Assembly: GCA_963921825.1 (NCBI GenBank)
Contig: OY997593.1
Location: 57,830,039-57,894,038, forward strand
DNA length: 64,000 bases
Direction: 5' to 3'
DNA from: Erodium maritimum
Lineage: Eukaryota; Streptophyta; Magnoliopsida; Geraniales; Geraniaceae
Notes under the pieces: model-generated
What the model was told of the DNA's origin: nothing
Database searches by the model: none
The model's input: the letters and a program-made list of their open reading frames with translations, nothing else
In this document: positions 55,009 through 64,000 of the stretch, piece after piece
Position numbering within the stretch: position 1 is the first letter of the stretch
Layout: each line of letters starts with the position of its first letter
Program-made: the position numbers and the translations under genes

Positions 55009-58000
55009 TCACGTGGAGCGAACAAAGCGTCCCCAGAACCAGTGGCGCTCCCAGACGGCATGCATGGAGTCCAAGGGGACGCCTTTTGTCTCCGGTAAGA
55101 GAAACAATACAAAAGCCGTCATGACGGCGACCCAACCGGCGTAGAACAGGAAAATGCCGTACCTGAAGTGACACAGCGTCGTCAAGAATGTTTGAGACAG
55201 CACAAACGTTGTGGCAAAGTTGACCCCTACGCTTATGCTCTGTCCGGTCGGTCGGATTTTCAACGGGAAAATCTCGCTGGTGACGAGGAAGCATAGTGGG
55301 CCCCACGACCACCCGAAGCCCGCGCAGTAGAAGCATATAAATATCAACACTAACACGGCATTGCCCTCCGACATGCGCGCGCTGTCCGATCCAACGGTCG
55401 CCACCAAAACACAAGCCACCGCCACCTTGACGATCATAAAAGTTAGACTTCAAGATTGGGCCTAAAGTACGAGAATGGGCCTATTACGCGTACCTGGCAG
55501 ATGAACATTTGGGCTCCACCTTCTAAGAACAAAGCCCGCCTCCCGAACCGGTCCACAACGCCAGCAGAAACAGCAATGGATCCCAAATTGACGACGCCGA
55601 GTATAATAGCCGCGATGAGAGCCGAGTCGCTCCCGAACCCAACCGATTGAAAGAGAACCGGCGCGTAGAAAGCGATGACGCCGATCCCGCTGATCTGCTG
55701 GAAAAATGGGATCGCGATAGCCATGACGAGGTAGGGGCGGTACTGCCTATCCAGTATGGTGACGAACGGCTCGTTGGACGTGGCCTTGGCGGCGTCGCTG
55801 GCCTTCAGGAGCGCGCTGAGCTCGGCGTCTATGTCGGCGGTGGAGCCTCGGGCCTTGAGGAGAGACTTTCGGGCTTGGTCGAGCTTGCCGCGCTCCACGA
55901 GGCTGTTGGGCGAATCGGAAATGAGGAGTGCGCCTATCGTCATGATGGCGGCGGGTACCACGGCGAGGCCAAGCGAGAGGCGCCACCCCCAGGTGTGTTT
56001 GGCGGTGGCGTAGTTTATGCAATTGGCCACCACCACTCCTATTCCTAGGAAGAACTGGAACCCTATGTTGAACGCGCCCCGCCATTTTGGTGGCGCCACC
56101 TCCGACAGGTACACCGGAGCTGCCTTTATTTATACGTAATCCATTAGAATGGTTGTCTTAAGCACACACACTTATTAAGTAGCTATTTTTTTTTTTGTGT
56201 GTAATTAAATATGTACCTGGTTAGTGAAACCAACGCCAAATCCGAGCAAGATGCGGCCCAAGATGAGCATAGGCACATTGGCAGCGGCGGCATTGATGGT
56301 GGCACCGGCAAGGAAAGTGCAGCCGCCGAGAATCATGGTGGCTTTGCGACCCAAAATGGCCGTGATTCGGCTAGCTAACAAGGAAGAGACGAGGCCTGCC
56401 AAGTAGAGTGAAGAGGTGAAGGCTGTGAGGACCTGGCTATCGTACATGCAGTAGATATTTGTGGTGGCCTTGGCTGCATTCTTCTCTACTGATGGGAAGA
56501 ACTTGTGTAGAAACGGTACCATTGTTGTCACCCCTCCTGTACGTCTCATACATATTCGTCTAAGTTGTCATCTTCGTAATCATAATTGAATATATACAAA
56601 AACAACACTCATGATCGGATCATTGAAAAAAAGCAATATATAGTATGTTTAAGAAAAAATTGCAAAAGAGCCTCCCATACTTAAATCCTACGAATATATA
56701 TTGTGTCACTAACATTAACTTAAAAGTTTTTAGCTCTCCGCCCCTTGCGAAAAAACCCTAACCGAACAACTATCAGGCCATAGCCATGGTCATGGTTTGG
56801 GTCATGGCCTTCGCCATGACTCTATTCCTACTGATCACTACAGTAAAGATGTCGGGGGATGACGTCTTCAATCGCAGAAATAACCGTTCGATGGGGGCGA
56901 CGAAAGGCAGGTCCGATAATGGTCTCTCTTCTCTGTCCGATCACAACCACAGTATCTCTCTACTTAGTCGAAGAGACTTTAATTGAGTTTAAGAGATTAT
57001 GAAGAGCTTTTAGGGCTAATCCGATATCGATCCCATCAACTAATGGTTTCGATTTGTCGAGATTTGGTTCTGGCACAACTCTACCAGCCGAACACCTGCA
57101 CGAATCATTGGGGAAAGGTCTCAGAGCATTACAGACGGTGGATTTGGGATCTGGGAGGAGGATTGATAGATTGAGGTCTACCTATGCGACACCAAAGGAT
57201 GCTACTGGAGGATCCGCTTTATTTCTGTTGTTTCTATTCTGTTATTTCATTTCAGTATTATTTTGGAATTTGGTATTTGGTGTTTCGGTTAGGTTATTTC
57301 TTTTGGTCTGATTGGCTTGATCGTAGGGACTACTATTGTTGTCTAGGATGTCAACTAGATTGTTTCTACGCGTTCAGAGCGCTGGGTGTTCTACGGGAGA
57401 TCCGGACATTATTATGTTCTCAAGACTTTAGTCCGCTACTTGTATAGGTTCTCAAGCATTAGTATAATGCACTCCCTTAGTTTCGCCTTTCAAAAAAAAA
57501 CTTCAAAGTTTGTTTTTACAATTGTGATGCAAAATTGAAAACCAACAAAAATGAATCTATGAGTTCGGGTAACATGAATTTTATATTAGAAACTGTACTT
57601 TAAATTTTAGCTTGTATTTGCAATCACCAACTAGAAGAACCAAACATCCCAATCCATTCACGGGAATGTGGTTCCTTTTGATGGTTATGGTTGGAGATTG
57701 ACATTACGAGCCCTCTCCGACACCATCTTAAACTCCAACTCGATGAGAACTCGGACCCCCTGACGGCCCGCCTTGAGTATGAGCATCTCACGGTCTTCTG
57801 TTACCGTTGTGTTCGCTTTGGCCACACTAATCGGGCTTGTAAGACCGCCCTTCCTGGAATGGACTCAATGACGGTAGGATATGGGGAATATCTAAGATCT
57901 TACTCGACCATTGAATCGAAAGTGTCCTTACGCACGGGATGAGAAGATACGTCTTCCTCGGCCTCATATGTTCTAACAGGAACCTTAGTGAAACCTTTGT

Positions 58001-61000
58001 TTTTTCCATCTTTTCAACTACCGCAAGCCGGACGGATCATCACCAGCCCAACTTGACCAGTGGCTCGAAAAATGTGTTCCCCATACGGGGGGATGCTCAA
58101 AGTTCATCCCACAATCATGCCTAATGTCAAAGTGCTCAATTGAGTCCATATGAGAGTGATGGAAATGGGGAGGGTTGGGGGAAGGGATTGGTTGTATCCC
58201 CCACCCGTGCACATCACTCAACCCATCAACCGCCTGACATGACAAATTTCTTGTCTACCTTTATCCTGATGGACAATATGTCTAGGGAAAGGATTGGACC
58301 ACAGCCCCAACAACCCCTACCAACTCACAGGATCAGCCAGCACATGATCTTTACAGGCCCTGGACAGATAAAGACGATTCTCCTAAACAACTATAAGTTC
58401 AAGCAGGATGCCCAAGATTTTTAGCTAGTGCAAAGAGTGGCAAGGTAGACCACAACCTTAAAGTTTTTTGAAGTCGAGAACAACAACAACATCTTTAGAG
58501 CGGATAGACCAAATAATCAGGCGCACGATCAATTGGATAGCGCTCCAATGGAGCAGAACCACCTCAACACTCCCTTCCCTCTCTTTTTGACGAGAGCTGG
58601 TAAATGGCCTCGTCGAGAACTATGATAATCGTTACTTGGGTTGGGGGATTGTCCTTTCCACCCCCAACCATGTTCTAGCCCTATTTGGGAGGGATAAGTA
58701 CCTTGGGGAGGTCACCCGAGTCTCCCCGTGAACCAATGCAACCACCTTACTAGGTATTTATCTTCTTGGCTTCGCGTAACTGTGCACATCTCCGACTGCC
58801 ACCCCAATTCTACGGTTGTTTGTAGAACTTATCTTTCTCATTTACGTGTGTCGGATTGTCTACTTTTTTTTTAAAATGGGGGATATCATCCGTTATCTTA
58901 TATTGTTTCAGGCTTTATCCATGTACTATGTTGCCTCACTATTGTATTCCTTCGACTTAATTGATTAATTGAAATCATCTTTTTTGCTCGAAAAAAGAAA
59001 GTAGACTCATGAATGATAATACTATATTTACATTTGTAAAATTTGAAAACACAATGTTGGTGTTTCTTTTGTGGGGCGAAGTTTGAAGAAGTACACCATC
59101 TGTTTGTCCGGTGTGATTTTGTGTGGCTGATTTGGTCGGCTATTATTAGATGATGGGGCTTATGTTGGGTTATACCCTCTTCTGTGCAGGATGTTTTGGT
59201 TTCTTGGCCTTCGTTGATGTCTGGTAAGGCCAAGAAGGCGTGGGTACCCATTTGTGGGCTTGTTAATTGGGAAATTTGGTTGACAAGAAATGGTTTGAAG
59301 TACAGGGGAGAGGTGCCTTCGATTGATCAGGTGGTCTCCAAGATTCAGGTGGCTTCGCTTGGTATGGTCAAGGCTTCCTTCCCAACTTTTTCCTCGATTT
59401 CTTTTGTGGAATGACGCAGATACCCTCTAGTGAGCTGTAAGAGCTCCCTTCGTTCCAAAGTTTCCAAAGGTTAATTTTGTATTCTGGGTTGTTATCTGGT
59501 TGATCCTTTGGTTGGAGTGTTTGTTTTGGATACACTCTGTTGAGGTTTTTATACCTTGGTTGTAGTCTTTTGTAGACTCGTTATAGCCGTTTTTAGGCTG
59601 CCCGCCTTTCCGACAGGAATAAATAAAACAGCTCTGATAAAAAAAAAAGAATATGTAACTTTAAAAGTGAAAGTCATTAATAATATTAGTTGGAGTACTT
59701 TTTTTAAACAAGCGACCAAAAATTGCATTAATCATGTCAATCAAGTCATACAAGGAGAACTAAAAGCCCTAGGTATCGGAATAAGACTAAGACTCCCATA
59801 GGTGATCTAACGCTCTTGGACCCACTGAAGTAGTCTAATTTCCATTTTAGACTAAGAAAAAAATTTCCACAACTAAAAGAAAAATCAAAACAGAAAAACT
59901 AAAATGAAATACAACAAACTAATGCAAAATAAAAAGTGTGATGCTTCCTTACTTCTCCAGGACATGTTAGGCAACCCCCAGTCCCGGATCATGGGGATAG
60001 GCCACCAACCCTCTACCACCTATCCCAAGGCCAACTCATGTCTCCTAACAGGGCAGTTCAACGACCCTCGACTGATTGAAATCGTCCTCTTCATCTTTAG
60101 ATTCCTCTTCAACTTCCAACTAAAAGGAGTCGAAGTGACCTTGAGGAGAGGTCATTTGGGCATTAAGGGTATTCATCGCCGAGGGGCAAACCATTTCGGG
60201 GGAGAGCCAGGCGGGCGCCGATGTGTATCACTTTTGGGACCGGACAGTCGAACCCACGGTCTTCACTGAGACGTCTATAACGTTCAGGACAATGCGTTAT
60301 CAGGTGAGGGGCGAGTAGTGTGTAAGGAGTACAAAAAAGCAGGGATGCAGAGGCCATGATCGAGTTACAGTAAAGATGGAAATGAAAATCAAGGGGGGGA
60401 GGAGAGACGTGAAACACATGAGGGCGGCTTGTTTGGTTGGAATTGTAGATTAGTTGGAGTAAGTAATGAGAGGGGATATCTAAATATTTTAGGCAGTAGT
60501 GGGTGGAATATTTAATTGCAAATATGAAGAAGAAATAGTATCCGTTATGTAACAAACAAAGTAGTAGAAAAACACATAAAAGTGTGCAACTTGATTTAGT
60601 GAGAAAAGATAAAAGAGTGAGCACCCATATAGATGGTTTGATGGTGAGTGTGGTAGGACCCAGTTCCTCTACCAGTCAATCCTACAACTCTATACTTGAT
60701 TCCCTTTTCTGTCTGTTTCGGAATCATGAATAAGGAAGGACATTTACATATACCTGCTCCTCCTCGTGTTAGTAGCTCGTGCTCGTGCTCGTGCTCGTGC
60801 TACAAGTTGGTGACACTTACACCTACCTAATCAACCTCAACACTCCCTGGGTTTTCCGACGCCGGTGTTTCATGTATATACTCTAGGGGGTGAATCAAGT
60901 TACGGATCATTTGATCGGTAAGTAGAAAAAGGAGAAGGAGAAAGATGACCTGAAATTCCGATGTCATAGCCGAAGATAAGGCCGCTGGAAGCAGCGACGA

Positions 61001-61094
61001 TGCAGGTGATGACCACCGAAGCGGTGATCTTGCTACTGATGCTCTCATCGCCCTCAGCTGGTCCTCTTTCTACCGCCAAGCCTCCTATCGCCAT
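55009..61094 (-). CDS. Hexose/H+ symporter, STP (HEX6-like) family
   Basis: Four exons on the minus strand: 60950-61094 ([11 protein letters not shown]...FGYDIGIS), 56217-56536 (GGVTTMVPF...GFGVGFTNQ), 55494-56123 ([20 protein letters not shown]...QMFICQ) and 55009-55437 ([10 protein letters not shown]...[10 protein letters not shown]). Together they give about 507 aa, close to the usual ~510 for plant hexose carriers. Family signatures: [71 protein letters not shown] and LPETKG. It imports hexoses with protons across the plasma membrane through 12 membrane helices. The first three exons join cleanly, but the last intron would be only 56 nt and has no AG before ATGATCGTC, so splicing may be impaired or the gene decaying. 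Intron 1 (4.4 kb) holds LINE debris. Confidence 0.88.
56640..57500 (+). mobile_element. Retroposon fragment with A-run in STP intron 1
   Basis: A block with frames resembling LINE untranslated sequence, starting near CTCCGCCCCTTGCG (56735) and ending TTTCGCCTTTCAAAAAAAAA (57482-57500). No domain is readable. Target duplications were not found. Confidence 0.45.
57660..58990 (+). pseudogene. LINE ORF1 fragment with CCHC knuckle
   Basis: At 57691-57942 a frame reads [18 protein letters not shown] then [19 protein letters not shown], the segment between DUF4283 and the zinc knuckle of plant LINE gag proteins. The following ~1 kb has broken frames. It ends near TTTTTTGCTCGAAAAAAGAA (58979-58998). 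It sits in STP intron 1, opposite to the host gene. Confidence 0.7.
59050..59650 (+). pseudogene. 5'-truncated LINE: ORF2 zf-RVT end, 3' UTR and poly(A)
   Basis: The frame from ~59068 reads [20 protein letters not shown], a zf-RVT zinc-binding pattern (Cys ... His ... Cys) at the C-terminus of plant LINE ORF2, with one stop (TGA near 59150), then [19 protein letters not shown] and a stop at 59414. The 3' UTR ends AATAAATAAAACAGCTCTGA then T and A11 (59618-59650). The length fits an ordinary 5'-truncated insertion. Confidence 0.8.
59651..60774. other. Rest of STP intron 1, unassigned
   Basis: A possible antisense retroposon tail at 59700 (TTTTTTTAAACAAGCGACCA then AAAATTGCATTAAT). No gene; the frames at 59904-60269 and 60163-60624 have no recognisable domain. 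Confidence 0.4.
60775..60802. repeat. (GCTCGT)n microsatellite
   Basis: Four to five GCTCGT units within STP intron 1. Confidence 0.9.
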
Positions 61095-61385
61095 TATACG
61101 CTCCCTAACTCGTAGCTCGTGATTCCTTGCCAAATACTACGTAGGGTTGGCTGCCACAACTGCAGAGGCATGTATTTGTTGTGAGCTTCCAGTTAATGTA
61201 ATAATAAGGGGGAGAGACAGCTCTCATTTCTAACCAAAATGTTATATGGTGGTTAGGTATGGTGTAATAATTGAAACCTACAGGACAAAATGTATTTATC
61301 CTTTAAGGCCGAGTATCAACTCCAAATCCAATCCTTAGACTTGTTAAGGAAAATTTGATTTTGACATTACCATACCCGAATATTT
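61095..61385 (-). promoter_or_regulatory. Presumed 5' region of the sugar transporter
   Basis: The interval between the STP start codon and the upstream LINE is under 300 bp, so the LINE may have displaced the distal promoter. No clear TATA box could be assigned. Confidence 0.35.
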
Positions 61386-63224
61386 TTTGGTGAACGCGCC
61401 GCGCGTGTAAGTGATTTTGGGGCGATCCGCGATTCTTCTCTAGGGCTCCTTTCGGCGGCGCTTCTCCGTCGCTCCATGGCGGAGTTGGTCCTGAAGTGGG
61501 TCGTTCACGTCTCTCGGGAGGTTGTATGTTGCTGAAGGATTCATTGTTGTGGATCCATAACTCGGCGCTGAAGAAGGTTTCAGGAGGCCCAATGTCGCGA
61601 TCCTCTGAACTGGTGTATTACGAAAAAATCGTGGAGGGGAAGGTAATACGAATGCTAAAGCTAGCTTCGATGATTTGTAGATTGGAAGATTCAGCCCAAG
61701 TGACAATTGAAAGCTCAGTCAGTCGTCGGGAAGAAAGCGGGGCAGGGGCAGAGACTTGAAAGGAAGGAGGCACGAAAGGATAGGCTTCCGCGAACTCTTT
61801 GCATCCGACTTTAGTTGGTGGGAGGATTTCTGGCACTGTGAAGCCAGGGGAGCCGTGCAAATTGTTCATTTGCAACCTCCTTCCAGATACTAATCGGGTG
61901 AAGCTAAGGAATTGGTTAGAGGAAATTACCCCTGTGTTCAGGGTCTTTGTGTGCAAGAGACGTAATGCAGGTGGGAGATTCTTCGATTTTGTTTCGGTTC
62001 ATTCTAAAGAAGATGCATTTGTTCTGTCGAAGGCTTGTAATGGTTGTTTTTGGGAGGGACACAAGATTTTTATATCTATTGCCTGGCCGGAAAGTTTGAA
62101 CAAAAGACTGGGTAGACAAGTAGTGAAACAGGTTTGGAGACCGAAAGTGGTGGACCGGAAAGACCAACAGGTTAAGTCCACGGAGATCTCAAAACCGACT
62201 CCAACGGTTAGTGGCACTAGGTCCAACTATCTCTCGCCTTGGATTGAAGCAAGTGTGTTGGGAGTGGCAAAGGAGGACTTGTCAATTACTGAGCTGCGAG
62301 AGCGGATCAGCAAGGATGCCTCGCTGGATATTCAATTTCGCTATCTGGGCAACATAGTGTTCTTGTTCCTGTCTTCCGATCAGGACACTCTGTTAGATAT
62401 CTTGAATTCCAAATGGAATTGGTGCTCTGCTGATTTTTTAATGTTTGATCGAGCCAAGGATTGGGTAAATAAGGAAGGAGGTTTTTATTGGGTAAAAGTT
62501 TCGGGTATCCCGATTTCGAGGTGGTGTGTGTCTACTTTCCGAGATATTGGGAGCTCCATTGGAACCTTTGTGTTGTCCTTACGTGACAAAACTTCTTCAA
62601 GGCTTGATTGTAATTTTTTCTGTTGCACATGGCTTCTTCTGTTGCTTCGTTCTCTCGTCTTCTAGAGTTGGATGGCAAAGTGTATCATGTTGAATTGGCT
62701 ACGATAGCATCGGATGAGATTCCTGCGAGAGAATCGGAGAAAGGGTTGTATTCTGCAGGATACAGGGATGATGTGATCTAGCAGGATAGTTCTGATTTTC
62801 CGCTTCATGAGGCTGCTCTGAAAGGTAAAAATGTACTGCGTTTTTCTACTCTGATGAGTAAGGTTTCTGAATCGCCAAACCTGAGTCCAAGTCCATCCTT
62901 ACGTGGGCCTCAAGCTTCTCGGGCAGGAGGTTCTGTGAGTTATAATTTACCCACGCCGAGCAAACCTAAATTGGTTTTTCGTTCTTATGCTGCTCGTAGA
63001 CTTTCTATCGACAAGGAAAATGCAGAGCGCGAGAAAAAATGGAAAATCATCAAGGCTAGTCAGAAACTTATAGCGAGTCACCCTGACGCGGCAGATCAAA
63101 TTGAAGCTCTTGATTTCGAGCTTGGTGATTCGGTAGACCCAGAGTTTCAAGACGACTCTGACGATCTTAGTTCGAGTGAAGGAATAGAAGAGGGAGATTC
63201 TCTCCCTACTTCTTTACCTCTTTA
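61386..63224 (+). pseudogene. LINE ORF1 (RRM plus DUF4283 gag-like), frame-disrupted
   Basis: The main frame (61799-62665) contains an RNA-recognition motif, CKLFICNLLPDTNRVKLRNW (RNP2) and AGGRFFDFVSVHSKEDAF (RNP1), followed by a DUF4283-like region, YLGNIVFLFLSSDQDTLLDI and FYWVKVSGIPISRWCV. Upstream (61471-61759) and downstream (62854-63224, ending EGDSLPTSLPL) pieces are in other frames, so at least two frameshifts have occurred. RRM-type ORF1 is typical of some plant L1 lineages, where it binds the LINE RNA. The 5' boundary is uncertain. Confidence 0.8.
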
Positions 63225-63226
63225 GC

Positions 63227-64000
63227 ATGTATTGTATGGTGAAATTCATCTCCTGGAATGTGAGGGGGATGAATGTCATCCAAAAGAGACGGAGTATCAG
63301 GGTGGCCTTGGCTAGGCAAAACCCTGACACGGTTTTGTTTCAGGAAACAAAGATAGAGGACATGCCTCCCTTTATTTTACGAAGTTGTGGTTTTTCGTGG
63401 GGATGGGAATCAGATTTTGTACCTTCTGTTGGAGCTTCAGGAGGAGTGTTGTTGGTGTGGAAGTCAGTGATTTTTTCGGTGATTCATACTTTTGCTATTG
63501 AACAAGTGCTAGTTTGGAAAGGTATGTTGCGTGCTGACTCGATTCCCCTGACTGTGTTGAATATTTATGCTCCTTGTGATAATGGTGATCGGGTGGATTA
63601 ATGGAACAAGTTGGTTGACGCTAATACCTCTTTTGATGTATGTTTGTTATTGGGAGGTGATTTTAATACGATGTGTGTCCGTGAAGAGCGTGCAAATTGT
63701 GAATCTTCTTTGCCTAACAGTGAAGCTTTTAGAGATTTCATCTTTGATTTAGCGGTATGTGATTTACCTTTGACGGGTAGCAATTTCACATGGTATGGTC
63801 CCGCTTCCAAAGCTGTCCGTTTGGACCGGTTCTTGATCTCGGCTGACCTGTTGGCTGTTCTGCTGAGTTTGGTTCAAAAACGCTACCCAAGGAATTATCC
63901 GATCACAAGCCGGTTGTACTGGAGTCGCAGATGGTAAATTGGGGACCGAAGCCTATTCGGTTTCTCAATGTTTGGACGTCTCATCCGGCTTTTTTCGAGT
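63227..64000 (+). pseudogene. LINE ORF2 start: AP-like endonuclease, broken and off-window
   Basis: Two bases after the ORF1 stop, a frame opens MYCMVKFISWNVRGMNVIQK with the endonuclease motifs FISWNVRG, FQETKIED, LNIYAPCDN, LLGGDFNTM and GSNFTWYGP, then DRFLISADLL. A TAA at 63599-63601 and a frame change near 63880 (after which SDHKPVVLESQMVNWGPKPI continues in the next frame) break it. This domain nicks target DNA for target-primed reverse transcription. The reverse transcriptase should lie beyond the window. Confidence 0.88.

Noticed and set aside
55647-56048. 133-aa plus-strand frame and others opposite the sugar transporter
   Set aside because: Antisense to GC-rich exons of a clearly identified STP gene.

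Overview
The window is nuclear DNA from a flowering plant, most likely a eudicot. It has GT-AG introns, TATA-type plant promoters, Ty3/gypsy chromovirus LTRs, LINEs, Mutator-like elements and one recognisable host gene, a hexose/H+ symporter of the STP/HEX6 type on the minus strand (exons between 55009 and 61094). Nearly everything else is transposon-derived. No tRNA, rRNA, CRISPR or bacterial-type gene was seen.

Layout. 1-8890: a decayed LINE ORF2 tail, an antisense LINE 3' end and two abutting minus-strand LTR copies, then unassigned DNA. 8898-43942: a very large Mutator-like element (MULE) whose ends lie in TA microsatellites and carry matching ~22-bp terminal inverted repeats. About 16.6 kb of it is later LTR-retrotransposon insertion (11567-15001, 26310-29732, 33294-43014), leaving an original element of roughly 18 kb. 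43943-45542: three short elements with inverted repeats, also set in TA microsatellites. 45950-50400: a LINE-type gag pseudogene split by a solo LTR (47101-49908, perfect 5-bp target duplication). 50836-54408: a foldback element, a MITE with a 9-bp target duplication, and a LINE inserted at the MITE's edge. 55009-61094: the sugar transporter, whose first intron is filled with LINE fragments. 61400-64000: a LINE with ORF1 and the start of ORF2, running off the window.

The large MULE is the interesting system. It carries a FAR1-type MULE transposase gene (17607-20630, now broken). On each side of the transposase is a copy of a four-gene module in the same order and orientation: a small helical protein (+), a very acidic protein with a KRRRL motif (-), then two small helical proteins of a second type (+,+). 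Module 1 is at 10239, 10924-11553, 15551 and 16582; module 2 is at 21243, 21948-22256, 22762 and 23953. A long minus-strand gene (43502 to 24977) encodes a DUF1985-like region and a C48 (ULP1-type) protease domain, and is also broken. A short motif, (A/T)TCCGCAAAC with variants, recurs dozens of times in the noncoding DNA and introns of this element. I did not see it in the coding exons or the inserted LTRs.

This layout resembles Arabidopsis VANDAL MULEs, in which a VANC anti-silencing protein recognises short motifs dispersed in the element's noncoding DNA. My inference is that this is a VANDAL/KAONASHI-like element with its own motif and a set of accessory proteins I cannot match to any known family. 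A second striking feature is a 5.45-kb inverted repeat (37560-43014) with arms collinear at every point compared and a 13-nt centre, made from LTR sequence. It is either a recent rearrangement or an assembly artefact.
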